Source: an uncultured Phaeodactylibacter sp. (GTDB lineage: Bacteria; Bacteroidota; Bacteroidia; Chitinophagales; Saprospiraceae). From it: a stretch of DNA of 64,000 nucleotides. The notes beneath the pieces were generated by a model. It did no database searches and was not told the DNA's origin. It saw nothing but the letters and a program-made list of their open reading frames with translations. Both the position numbers and the translations under genes were made by a program. This document shows, one piece after another, positions 50,280 through 59,800 of the stretch (position 1 is its first letter; each line of letters opens with the position of its first letter). Location of the stretch: NCBI GenBank assembly GCA_913057245.1, contig CAJXNH010000008.1, forward strand, positions 1 to 64,000, read 5' to 3'.

Positions 50280-52373
50280 ATAAGACCCAAAGTAGCGCCG
50301 CAGCGCCCACTCGGTAGCCAGCAATAGCAAGAGGATACCAAACAGCCATTTGAAATTAATTACCGGCTGCGTTTGCGCCGTTTCGTAAATCACGGGTTTA
50401 ACCGTGTCCCGGTTGCGGATGGCCGCTGCAATTTCCGAAATCGACTCCGGGTAGAATACAGAACCACCATATTGCTCGCTCAGCAAGCGCATGGTGTTGT
50501 GGTTGGCCGTTGTTTCGTATTGCTCGAGCTGAATCGGCTGAATGCTGAACTGACCATCATAAGTAAGCCGCTCCCCATCAAAAAAAACACTGCCGGTAAA
50601 CTGATAGTTGCCCACAGGCAATATGCCTGCATTGAGCCGATAGGCGTTTCCAGCCTTATTGAAAGTGAAATTATATTCCTTACCCGCGGCATTTTTTACG
50701 GTCAGGCTGGCATCAGGGTCATTGACCAGCTCAAAGCTCTGATTGTACAGCTCGGCATCGAAGTATACGGGCTCATTTTCATCGAAAATGTTTTTGCTGA
50801 GGCTGATCCGGAACCGCCGTTTATCTTCTTTCAGACTGAGGTATTGTACCATTTTTCCGATGAGCTCATTGAACCGTTCGTGGTCCTGATTTTGTAGGTA
50901 GTCAAACAACCGCCACCGCCAGACACCTTCACCGCCCAGCACCCCGACCTTAGTGCCACTACCTTCACCCAGCACCAGTAGTGGATAATCCGTATCAACC
51001 TTGCCAATTCGCTGGTAGAGTAGGGCAGAGGCACTACTCTCAATATTGTAATCCCCAAATACCGCAGTGAGCGGGGAGTAGCCGGGGAGCTGCTCTTTCA
51101 GGTCTTCACTAAGTTGAAAAAGGTTGAAGCCTGGCTTAATATAGGCTTGCACCTGATTGGTCGAATTGCCACGCCGCTGAATGCTGAGCACCCGTTGTGC
51201 CTGATTGAATTGTTGCAAGTCTGTTTGATTGCCCACTACAAACAAATGGGGGATTTGCTCCCTGGCGATTGCATTCAGGACAGACGTTGCGGCTTTGTTC
51301 CGGCTGGGGAGGTTGTGCAGGATGATGAAATCAAAATCACCAGGGGATTCCTCCAGGTTGTCTACGGTAGCGGTGGTGACCTGGTAGTTCTGATTATTGG
51401 AAAGGGCCTGCCGGAAGGCGGTTAGGTCAGGATGAGGCGCATTGCCCAAAACAAGGATTTTCTGACGGGCATCCAGCACATCAATGAAGATGTCTTTACT
51501 GTTGTTGACAGTGGTGGCTTCCTCAGGGATTTTACCAAGGGTTACCCGGAAGCGCTGCACACCTGCCTGGTCAGCATCCAGAATGAACTCGCGGGTTTCA
51601 AACCAGTTATTCTCGTCAATATTGACAGCTTCCTGCTGCAGGAGCGATGCTTTGCCGTTTACGATTTTATAAACATTTACCCGGCTGTTGCTCCCAGCGG
51701 CATTATCGCCGGCCAGATCTACCTGTATGCTGAACTTGTCGCCGAGGTAAACAATGCGGTTGTGAAAAACCCGCTTGACCAATAAGTCACGCTGAGCAGT
51801 AGTGTCCCCCAGCGGAATGGAGAACAAGGGCGCATCCAATGCAGCGTTTGCATACAGCGGATTGCTGCCTTCGTTGTAAATACCATCAGAGGCGAGTACT
51901 ACCGCGCCAAGGTTCTGCCCGCTGTAAAGATCGTAAAGGGAAGAAAGGGCCTCCGCAATATTACTTTGCTTGTCCGTAAAAGCGGAGTCAATGCCCTCCC
52001 GGACTCCACTACCGAACCCGTACGTTTTGACTTCGTATTCGCCTTCCAGTTCAGCCTGTAATGCATTCAGAGACGACAAATAGGCGGCTTTTTGTGCGCC
52101 CAGGGCGGCACCCACAGATTCAGACTGGTCCTGCGCAATCAGTATGATCGGGTTTTTGACATCCCGGACCACTCGGCGCAGCAGAGGGGTAAGCAGCAAA
52201 ATGGCAATCAGGCTGACCGCCGCGAACCGAAGGAGCCCCAGCAGCGTGTTCAGGGTACTGCTCTGGGAGCGGAATGCCGTAGACCGATAGTACAGTATGC
52301 CTGCAAAGAGGCCACCCAATGCAAAGCAAAGGAATAAATACCATACCGGATACTGAAAGCTAATATTGTCCAT
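50277..52373 (-). CDS. Large membrane protein with vWA-like and GATase-like regions
   Basis: A 698-aa protein. Two N-terminal membrane helices (~7-55) are followed by a periplasmic part and one C-terminal helix (FKWLFGILLLLLATEWALRRYF). Residues ~70-185 resemble a vWA domain (PIILIAQDQSESVG in place of DxSxS, AVVLASDGIYNEGSNP). Residues ~300-420 resemble a class I glutamine-amidotransferase-like fold (KILVLGNAPHPDLTAFRQAL; FDFIILHNLPSR). This layout matches uncharacterised BatA-like proteins. ATG 52373 starts a good N-terminus; the frame to 52412 is not needed. Function unknown. Confidence 0.75.
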   Translation of the reverse strand: MDNISFQYPVWYLFLCFALGGLFAGILYYRSTAFRSQSSTLNTLLGLLRFAAVSLIAILLLTPLLRRVVRDVKNPIILIAQDQSESVGAALGAQKAAYLSSLNALQAELEGEYEVKTYGFGSGVREGIDSAFTDKQSNIAEALSSLYDLYSGQNLGAVVLASDGIYNEGSNPLYANAALDAPLFSIPLGDTTAQRDLLVKRVFHNRIVYLGDKFSIQVDLAGDNAAGSNSRVNVYKIVNGKASLLQQEAVNIDENNWFETREFILDADQAGVQRFRVTLGKIPEEATTVNNSKDIFIDVLDARQKILVLGNAPHPDLTAFRQALSNNQNYQVTTATVDNLEESPGDFDFIILHNLPSRNKAATSVLNAIAREQIPHLFVVGNQTDLQQFNQAQRVLSIQRRGNSTNQVQAYIKPGFNLFQLSEDLKEQLPGYSPLTAVFGDYNIESSASALLYQRIGKVDTDYPLLVLGEGSGTKVGVLGGEGVWRWRLFDYLQNQDHERFNELIGKMVQYLSLKEDKRRFRISLSKNIFDENEPVYFDAELYNQSFELVNDPDASLTVKNAAGKEYNFTFNKAGNAYRLNAGILPVGNYQFTGSVFFDGERLTYDGQFSIQPIQLEQYETTANHNTMRLLSEQYGGSVFYPESISEIAAAIRNRDTVKPVIYETAQTQPVINFKWLFGILLLLLATEWALRRYFGSY

Positions 52374-52598
52374 CAATTCTTTTATTTTGCTGCGCTCATC
52401 GTCAGAGCACACAATAATAACGGATTTTTCAGGAGACCACCTGAACCTCCTGTTAGTATTTTGTTAAAACACTGACTGAGACATACATTTGGCAGCCTGT
52501 TCGTTTTATATCTTATATTACGAGTTTAGTATACAATTGTGTGTCGTAAAATGTTGGACCGGGCGGCTTGCCCGCGGCAAAAGAAACTTGAAGTATTC
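52374..52598. other. Divergent promoter region
   Basis: No gene. Near-consensus -7 boxes are TATTATTG (minus, 52412-52419) for the vWA-like gene and TACAATTG (plus, 52532-52539) for the gene at 52599. A CAGGAG/CTCCTG hairpin lies between. Confidence 0.35.
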
Positions 52599-53876
52599 AT
52601 GAAGAAATTATTGCAGATCGCGTTTTTCCTACTCCTGGCCGCTCAGGTACAGGCTTCCTACATCCTGTTGCCCATGGACCATGAGACCCAAAAGGACCAC
52701 CTAAAGGCCTACGGCATTACCTACTGGGTCCTTTCCAGTAATGTGGAAGCCTGGTGGCTGCTTAATTACCGGGGCGGGAGCTTCGCCTTTCCCTACAACC
52801 GGACTTTTGAAAAAGAATGCCTGACCCGGGGCGTATCCTATGAAGTGGTAGCTGATGGGCAGTTTAACAGCATCCTGAACGAGATCGCTGACCCGGAAGT
52901 CAATATGGAGGCGATCAAGCTTGAAAAAGCACCCAAAATTGCCGTCTATACCCCCGATTTCAACGCCCGGGGCGAAAAAATACAACCCTGGGACGATGCC
53001 GTGACGCTGGTACTGACTTACGCGGAGATCCCCTACGAAACCATCTACGATCGTGAAGTGCTCAACGACGAGCTAACCGAATACGACTGGCTCCACCTCC
53101 ATCACGAAGATTTCACGGGACAGTACGGCCGTTTTTACCGCACCTACCACAATCAGACCTGGTACCGGGAGAATCAGCGGAAGATGGAAGAACTGGCCTA
53201 CGACCTTGGCTTTACCAAAGTTTCCCAGCTCAAGCTGGCAGTGGTGAAGCGCATCAAAGAGTATGTTGTGGGCGGGGGCTTTATGTTTGCCATGTGCTCC
53301 GCCACTGATACCTATGATATTGCCCTGGCAGCTGAAGGGGTGGATATTTGCGCTGAAATGTACGATGGGGACCCGGTTGACCCAAACGCTCAATCCAAGC
53401 TGGACTACTCCAAGACCTTCGCTTTCGAGGACTTTCAGCTGGAGCGTAACCCTTTGGAGTATGAGTACTCGGATATTGACCATTCCCGGGGCCGGCGCAT
53501 CAATCCTGAACAGGACTACTTTACTTTATTTGATTTTTCTGCAAAATGGGACCCCGTTCCTACCATGCTTACCCAAAATCATACCCGCACGGTAAAAGGG
53601 TTTATGGGGCAGACGACTGCCTTCCGCAACGGCAGCATCAAGTCTAATATCCTGGTGCTGGGAGAGAATAAGCCCGCTAAGGAAGCGCGTTACCTGCATA
53701 GTGAATACGGTCAGGGCTTCTTCTCTTTTTACGGAGGCCACGATCCGGAGGACTATCGCCACTACGTACAAGATCCGGAGACAGACCTTAGCTTGCACCC
53801 CAAATCGCCGGGCTACCGCCTGATTTTGAACAACATCCTGTTCCCGGCAGCGAAGAAAAAGAAACGTAAAACTTAA
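52599..53876 (+). CDS. Secreted conserved protein, labelled 'asparagine synthetase B' in Bacteroidota
   Basis: A 425-aa exported protein (signal MKKLLQIAFFLLLAAQVQA). Conserved blocks are SYILLPMDHETQKDHLKAYG, NYRGGSFAFPYN, DDAVTLVLTYAEIPYETIYD, YDWLHLHHEDFTGQYGRFYR and GGGFMFAMCSATDTYDIALA. As I recall, relatives are annotated asparagine synthetase B. However, the N-terminal nucleophile Cys2 and the ATP-pyrophosphatase SGGxDS motif are absent and the protein is exported, so that label looks wrong. The GGGFMFAMCSA block resembles a GATase-like nucleophile turn. Real function unknown. The HtrA gene starts 5 bp later. Confidence 0.82.
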   Translation: MKKLLQIAFFLLLAAQVQASYILLPMDHETQKDHLKAYGITYWVLSSNVEAWWLLNYRGGSFAFPYNRTFEKECLTRGVSYEVVADGQFNSILNEIADPEVNMEAIKLEKAPKIAVYTPDFNARGEKIQPWDDAVTLVLTYAEIPYETIYDREVLNDELTEYDWLHLHHEDFTGQYGRFYRTYHNQTWYRENQRKMEELAYDLGFTKVSQLKLAVVKRIKEYVVGGGFMFAMCSATDTYDIALAAEGVDICAEMYDGDPVDPNAQSKLDYSKTFAFEDFQLERNPLEYEYSDIDHSRGRRINPEQDYFTLFDFSAKWDPVPTMLTQNHTRTVKGFMGQTTAFRNGSIKSNILVLGENKPAKEARYLHSEYGQGFFSFYGGHDPEDYRHYVQDPETDLSLHPKSPGYRLILNNILFPAAKKKKRKT

Positions 53877-53881
53877 CGGAT

Positions 53882-55057
53882 ATGAACAATCGATTTAGCC
53901 TATTCATCTGGCTGGCTTTACTCGGCTGCGGTTTTTTGGCCGGTGCTGCGTGGACATCCCGGGCAGATGCTGACGTGCTAGGTGAAACACCATCGGGGGA
54001 AGTAACCGAAACTTCCGGCCCTAATGCTTCAGGAGCGGATGCAACAGCAACCCTGCCCGCTACCCGGGAGCCTGCTGCCTCTAATGGGCTCAATCCTCAG
54101 GAGCGCGCTAATATCCGGTTGTTTGAAGAGTCAGCGCCTTCAGTATGTTATATCACGACCACTAACGTACGGCGGGATTACTTCAGCCGGAATATTACTG
54201 AAATTCCAAGAGGTAGTGGTTCTGGTTTCGTTTGGGACTACAAGGGGCATATTATTACCAATTACCATGTGATACAAGGTGCAGACCGGGCTACGGTTAC
54301 CCTTGCCGACCGCAGTACCTGGGAAGCAGTTCCGGTTGGCGTGGCCCCGGAGAAAGACCTGGCGGTATTGCGTATCGAAGCGCCCCGGAATGCCCTGCGG
54401 CCAATGCCGGTCGGCACTTCTGATAATTTGCAGGTCGGGCAATCGGTTTATGCCATTGGGAATCCCTTCGGGCTGGACCAAACCCTGACGACTGGGATTG
54501 TTAGTGCCCTGGGCCGGGAAATTGAATCTGTAGCAGGGATTCCGATCCGTGATGTCATACAAACGGACGCTGCGATTAACCCTGGTAATTCCGGAGGCCC
54601 GCTCCTGGACAGCTCCGGCCGCCTCATAGGTGTGAATACCGCGATTTACAGCCCTTCCGGTGCTTCGGCAGGGATTGGTTTCTCCATTCCGGTCGACGTG
54701 GTCAGCTGGGTGGTGCCAGAGCTTATTGAGTTTGGACGGCTCAAGCGGCCTACCTTGGGGGTAGAGCTGGCCCGCCCGCAGATTGTTGAGCGATTGGGGC
54801 TGGACGGTGCACTTGTTATTGACGTGATCAAGGGCAGTGGTGCTGAAAAAGCGGGCATCCGCCCAACGATGAGGGACCGTTACGGCAGTATTGTCCTGGG
54901 GGATATTATCACCGGCATCAACGGTGAAGCTGTGAAATCCACCAATGACCTGATTCTGATCCTTGAAAAGTATGAACCGGGAGATTTGGTGGAGGTGGAA
55001 TTGATTCGGGATAACGAAAAGCTGAAAACCCAACTTCGGCTCGACCCTGCGCGTTAA
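53882..55057 (+). CDS. HtrA/Deg-type serine protease with one PDZ domain
   Basis: A 391-aa periplasmic S1C protease. An uncleaved anchor or signal (LFIWLALLGCGFLAGAAW) precedes a ~50-residue low-complexity linker. The trypsin-like domain has the triad His129 (ITNYHVI), Asp159 (PEKDLAVLRI) and Ser237 (NPGNSGGPL). A single C-terminal PDZ domain (~285-385) contains LGVELARPQIVERLGLDGALV and GDIITGINGEAVKSTNDLI. It starts 5 bp after the preceding gene, so the two are very likely coexpressed. Confidence 0.94.
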   Translation: MNNRFSLFIWLALLGCGFLAGAAWTSRADADVLGETPSGEVTETSGPNASGADATATLPATREPAASNGLNPQERANIRLFEESAPSVCYITTTNVRRDYFSRNITEIPRGSGSGFVWDYKGHIITNYHVIQGADRATVTLADRSTWEAVPVGVAPEKDLAVLRIEAPRNALRPMPVGTSDNLQVGQSVYAIGNPFGLDQTLTTGIVSALGREIESVAGIPIRDVIQTDAAINPGNSGGPLLDSSGRLIGVNTAIYSPSGASAGIGFSIPVDVVSWVVPELIEFGRLKRPTLGVELARPQIVERLGLDGALVIDVIKGSGAEKAGIRPTMRDRYGSIVLGDIITGINGEAVKSTNDLILILEKYEPGDLVEVELIRDNEKLKTQLRLDPAR

Positions 55058-55108
55058 GCAGCGAGTCCGTATGCAATACCCTCTGGTCTGTCGATAACAA
55101 GAAGGCGT

Positions 55109-55708
55109 TTAAGGGGCTACCCAGCTTCCTGCCCATGCGCCATCTTTAAAGTTAAACTGCGCCCTTTGGTGCCCTTCGTGGTGCAAGTGCAGCAGGTCGG
55201 TCCTGTAAACCTGACAGGTGATGACCATGAAGTGCTCAAAAGCATATGCGGTTTCTTCCAGGTCCATCTCATCATGCCAATGATCAGGCAGAGGAACGTT
55301 ATCTGTTTCCTGAGTTGTGCCGGGTGCTGTATGCCCTGCATAGCTAGCCCGCCCCTGCACCGGAAGCCGTTCCCAGTAATGGCGACAACGCGCTGACCCT
55401 TGTTCCAGAATGGTCTGTCCGCTCATACGGATTTGGACTTTCTTACGCTCATCCCAAAAAAGACAGGACAGGTGTGGGTGGTTTGCTAGTTCTTTTACTT
55501 TTTCAGAGCGTGCATCTGTAAAAAAGGTAAGCTGCCGCTGCTGTAGGTCTACCTCGCGCAATACGATCACCCGCTGCCGGGCAAAACCGTCTGTATCAAC
55601 GGTGGCCACGCTGGGTTTTTGGTAATCGCCTTTTCGCTTAATCGCTGCTTTAATCAGCAAATGCCAGGCATCACGTAGAAATTTATCTGGATTGTCGAAT
55701 CTTTCCAT
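55109..55708 (-). CDS. Pyridoxamine 5'-phosphate oxidase-family flavoprotein
   Basis: A 199-aa split-barrel FMN-binding protein of the PNPOx family: PSVATVDTDGFARQRVIVLREVD, FFTDARSEKVKELANHPHLSCLFWD and KKVQIRMSGQTI match the FMN site. The C-terminal part differs from biosynthetic PdxH (it lacks the RLHDR-type end), so this is better called PNPOx-like. ATG 55708 is chosen; the frame is open to 55759, where it would cross a Crp/Fnr-type palindrome. It converges on the HtrA gene with a 51-bp gap. Confidence 0.87.
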   Translation of the reverse strand: MERFDNPDKFLRDAWHLLIKAAIKRKGDYQKPSVATVDTDGFARQRVIVLREVDLQQRQLTFFTDARSEKVKELANHPHLSCLFWDERKKVQIRMSGQTILEQGSARCRHYWERLPVQGRASYAGHTAPGTTQETDNVPLPDHWHDEMDLEETAYAFEHFMVITCQVYRTDLLHLHHEGHQRAQFNFKDGAWAGSWVAP

Positions 55709-55745
55709 TGAAAAAAACTGTTTTGGAGGGTGTGTTGAAAAAAAT

Positions 55746-55759
55746 GTGACGAATATCAC
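55746..55759. promoter_or_regulatory. Crp/Fnr-type palindrome GTGACGAATATCAC
   Basis: Identical 14-mer to the sulP site, here within TGTGA. Its centre is 33 bp upstream of the centre of the plus-strand -7 box at 55782. It also lies 38 bp upstream of the PNPOx-like gene on the other strand, where no -7 box is found. Confidence 0.65.
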
Positions 55760-55781
55760 TTGAAAGCAATGAAGCTTATTT

Positions 55782-55789
55782 TATTTTTG
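55782..55789 (+). promoter_or_regulatory. -7 box TATTTTTG of the small-RNA candidate
   Basis: Exact TAnnTTTG on the plus strand. Predicted transcription start about 55794-55796. No -33 box, fitting an activator-dependent promoter. Confidence 0.65.
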
Positions 55790-55794
55790 TAGTC

Positions 55795-56057
55795 GCACAA
55801 AAAAAAGTAAAAAAATGTGTGACTTTGTCGTTCGCCTTAGTCTAAAGGAACGTACTTAAAACGGTAATAATGCTTTGAACGCAGAGCAAAAATAACCGTT
55901 TACTTCCAAGGGGAATGACGTTGAAGCCAATTAGCAGGAAAACTGCAATTGGCTCAACATTCCGCAACAAACAAAAATATGGCATGAAATTTTTCATGTA
56001 AAGAATATGGGTTTTAGGTGTTTTTCTGGGGAGCAGTCTTTACTGCTCCCCTTTTTT
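55795..56057 (+). ncRNA. Candidate Crp/Fnr-controlled small RNA, about 260 nt
   Basis: A defined transcription unit without a credible protein gene. Stem-loop 1 (55859-55901) has AAACGGT/ACCGTTT enclosing TGCTTTG-AACG-CAGAGCA. Stem-loop 2 (55912-55963) stacks GGAAT/ATTCC, GTTG/CAAC, AGCCAATT/AATTGGCT and GCAG/CTGC around GAAAA, some 21 pairs with small bulges. Stem-loop 3 is CATGAA-ATTT-TTCATG (55983-55998). A terminator ends it. It does not look like tmRNA, RNase P or SRP RNA. A 14-codon ORF (ATG 55815) could be a leader peptide, and a regulated leader of marC is the main alternative. Confidence 0.6.
56028..56057 (+). terminator. Intrinsic terminator of the small-RNA candidate
   Basis: Perfect 9-bp stem GGGGAGCAG/CTGCTCCCC (56028-56036, 56043-56051), 6-nt loop, then TTTTTT. 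Confidence 0.9.
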
Positions 56058-56256
56058 GTTGTTTATGAACATTGTTTGAGGTGAAAAAACTCAAAAATTT
56101 AACGCTGCCGGGGAAACTTTAAGAAGGCAGTAGGTGTATATGAAGACTTAAGTACGGCTTGACCGGCAATTATTTTGATTTTCGGACTTGGCTTGCTTGA
56201 TTCGGAATTAAATTTTAAACAAGAGTGGCTATGCCACCCCAAAAGTGTACACTACC

Positions 56257-56886
56257 ATGTTAGAGCTGTTTTTAGCAGTGCTGGCGTCTTTGTTTTCCAT
56301 GGTCAACCCGCTCGGAGCGATTCCGGTATTTCTGGGGATGACTCCGCATTATACCAAACAGGAACGGACGCAGACGGCTTTGCATACCAGCCTTTATTTT
56401 ACATTGATTCTGCTGACTTTTTTCCTGGCCGGGTCGCTCATTCTAAGCTTTTTTGGCATTAGCATCAATGCGATGCGTATTGCCGGAGGATTGGTCATTC
56501 TCCTGTCCGGGTACTCTCTCATGAGCGGAAAGTTTGCCGAAGGGCGGGCGGTCGACAAAAAAGTGAAACAGGAAGCGCTGACCAAAGACGATATCTCCTT
56601 CTCACCAATGGCGATGCCGTTGCTTTCGGGGCCGGGGTCTATTTCTTACCTGATCAGCATTCAAGCCGAGCATACGGCCTGGGAGCCAAGGCTGGTTATT
56701 TCGGCTGTGGTGGTTGCTATGGGTGCTATTGTGTATAGTGTGCTCCGGTATTCCCCTTATTTGCAGAAGGTACTGGGGGTCGCCGGATTAAACGCACTAA
56801 GCCGCATCATGGGCTTCCTGGTCATGGCCATCGGTATTCAGAACATCATCACCGGCATCGTTGAGCTGGTGAAAGTGCTGGCTTAA
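56257..56886 (+). CDS. MarC-family membrane protein
   Basis: A 209-aa protein with six membrane segments of the MarC/UPF0056 group. Signature parts are LFSMVNPLGAIPVFLGMTPHYT, INAMRIAGGLVILLSGYSLMSG and SFSPMAMPLLSGPGSISYLI. Despite the name, no antibiotic-resistance role has been shown for the family and its transport substrate is unknown. ATG 56257 is preferred over the in-frame GTG four codons upstream. It converges on the giant surface-protein gene with a 2-bp gap, so no terminator separates them. Confidence 0.9.
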   Translation: MLELFLAVLASLFSMVNPLGAIPVFLGMTPHYTKQERTQTALHTSLYFTLILLTFFLAGSLILSFFGISINAMRIAGGLVILLSGYSLMSGKFAEGRAVDKKVKQEALTKDDISFSPMAMPLLSGPGSISYLISIQAEHTAWEPRLVISAVVVAMGAIVYSVLRYSPYLQKVLGVAGLNALSRIMGFLVMAIGIQNIITGIVELVKVLA

Positions 56887-56888
56887 AC

Positions 56889-59800
56889 CTACCGTAAAAG
56901 GAGGACATCACCTGAAATAATGGTGGTGCCTCCACCCGACAGGTTGATCTCCGCATAGAAGGTAAAGACATCACTGTCTATCTCGCTTCCTCTGAACATT
57001 CCATCCCACCCACAGGCTTCATCATTAAGCGGGCAGTCTCTGGCTTCATGCACAAGGTTGCCCCAACGGTCAAAAACCCGGAACACTTCGAGCGAGCCCA
57101 ATCCATCCCGGCTGTAGAGCAGGAAAAGGTCATTGTTGTTGTCCCCGTTGGGCGAGAAGACCGTTGGTGCATAAACAGGTGTTTCTTTGAGCACCTTCAC
57201 GTTAACAGCAGCCTGGTCCACGCACCCATTCACATCTACTGCCCAGACCTGATAGAGGGTGGTTAAAGTTGGGGCTACCGTGTAGGACAAGCCTTCCTGA
57301 ATGCCCGGGGCAGGCCACCACCAGACAGAGTCGGGCGTCCCGGCTTCCACTATTGCGGAAAGGCTGATTTGCTGCCCAAGCTGTATGGTAGTGTCTGGCC
57401 CAAGTTCAATATCAATACCATTCGAGGCCGTAATCGTTACCGTTGAGTCCCACTGACAGCCATTTGCATCTTCAAGCAGGATAGAGTAGGTGCCTGCCGC
57501 CAGATTGACGAAGGCGTTATCGGATGACAGCGCTCCGCCGTTGATGCCGGACAGGAATGGGGGCGTGCCTCCGGCTACAGCGTCCAGCAGGATGCTGCCA
57601 TCGCGGTCCCCGGGGCAGGATGGACTTTGAGCCAGCCAGTTGACATCTGTAATGAGAGGAGAGGAAGCGGAGACGGCTATCGTATCCACCACGGTGCATC
57701 CGTTGCTTTGGTCTGTCAGGCTTAGCACGTACAGGCCTTCAGCAGTAGCTGTTGCGGTGGGCTGTCCGTTAGGCCCTGTCAGTACCCCGCCAGCTGCTGC
57801 CGCCCAGTTGAAGAGCAAGGGGCCGATGCCGGTTGAGGCACTGCCATTTAGCGTGACGTTGTTCCGGCTACAGCTGAGCTGCTCCGGTACTGCGATATTG
57901 ATTTCCGGGAAGTTGGCATCACTTTCCACTTCCACTGTTTCTAAAGCGGAACAGCCATTTTCCTCATTAGTGACTTGCAGGGTGTATGCGCCAGGCGTGG
58001 TGACCGCCAGCCTCAGCGTATCCTGAGCAAGCACAAGGGCGTTACTGTCCAGCCAGGTATACACCAGGTTAGGGCCACTTTCTGATCCGGTGCCGTCCAG
58101 CACAATGGAGGTGACGGTACAGTTGAGCCGGTTTGGGGTGGTCAGGTCAGCGACAGGCGGTTCGAAATCTCCGTCGACCTGAAAAAGCAGGGTGTCCAGG
58201 CAGCCGGAGCCTTCATCCTGGACTAGCAGGCGGTAGTTTCCGACTTCTGCTACCCACTGCTGGGCGTTGGTGCCAATGGTATTGAAAGCGCCACGCCGCC
58301 ATTCATAAGAAAATCCAGTGCCTGTGCCACCGGTAGTGGCAGTAGCGTCCAGCAAAAGGCTGTCGGCAGTGCAGTTGAGCGTAAGCAGGCCCGGATTGGT
58401 GAGGGCTGCTTCGGGGGCGATGCGGCCATCGGCAACCCAGGTGGAGTCTGCTGCACTACAGCCGCTTTCCGGGTCCGTAACGGATATAAAATACCAACCG
58501 GGCTCACTGATTTGTGGGGTAGCGGTTTGAGGCCCTGATAAGATTTGCCCATTCGGAGTTGTCCATTGTAAGTCGCTCAGTCCACTATCCGTATTAATGT
58601 CCACACTAAGCCGTATAGGATCGTTGTTGCAGGTCATGACCGTATCTGGCCCGGCAGTAACCTCCGGGATCCGGTCGTCAGCGTTCACCCAGACCAGTTC
58701 TGTAGCGGAGCAGCCATTGTCCTGCCGTTCGATCTGTATTTGGTAAACGCCGGGCTGAAAAACAGTGGCGGTGGGCTGATCAGGTGGTTGTACCGGGAAG
58801 CCGCCCGGGCTGCTCCATTGATACGTTACTAATGCCGATGGCGTAGCGGTTGCGGTAATACTGAGGCTGTCATTATTGCAGGGGAACAATAAGGTGTCTG
58901 CTACCTCTAATGCCGGAGCTAGGGTGTCGAGGCCTACAATCACTGTTACCATACTGGTGCATCCTGAGGTGTCGTTTTGGACTTCAAACCCATATTGCCC
59001 CGGCAGGCTGACATCAATATCAAGCGTTGGCACGCAAGGGCCGGTAGGCACCCCGCTGGCATTCAGGCGGTACCAGCAGGAACTGTATCCTGTAGTATTA
59101 GGCAGGCTGCCCTGCAGCAACAAAGTGGGCGAGGTGCAGGTCAATACCGTATCCGGAATGGAGGGTATGGCTGGCAGGTCCGTATTTTGGCTCACGAAAA
59201 CACTGTCCAAACTGGTACAGCCAGTCGTGGTATCCGTTACCATAAGCTCATACCAGCCCGGCGTATTGACGGAAGGGTTGAAGGTCGTTCCACCAGGGAT
59301 ATTTGCCGGAGGACCGCTCCAGGCATACTGTATGGTGTTGCCAAATGCAGAGCCGCTGCCATCGAGAGTGACCGTAGGCTGTTCACAGGTCAGGGCCTGT
59401 GCAGGACCGGCGTCAGCCAGTGGAGGAACCGTATCGGCTACCACCTCAACCTCTGCCGTGTTTTCGCAGCCTGTCGATAAATCGGTAACCAGAACAGCGT
59501 AAAGCCCCGGCTGGTCCACCACAATGGAAGGTAGGGTGTCTCCTTCAGGTAAGGGAGCGTTTTCACTCGACCAGTGGTAGGAGAGGGTGGTACCGGGCAT
59601 TCCGGAGACGGCAAGGGTGGCCAGGGTGTCTTTGCAGTTTAGTTCCTGGTTCGGGCTCAGGGTCACTTCAGGCGGACTGGAAAACTCAGCTACATTAACG
59701 GTAACTTTTGCAGAAAAACCCAGGGTGTCGGTCGCATTCAGGGTGTATATCCCCGGCTGGTCCACCACAACAGAGAGACTGTCGGGGGCGCTGAGGATGT

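Noticed and set aside
55815-55859. 14-codon ORF in the small-RNA candidate as a protein gene
   Set aside because: Too short, no SD-like support, and its end overlaps the first stem-loop; at most a leader peptide.
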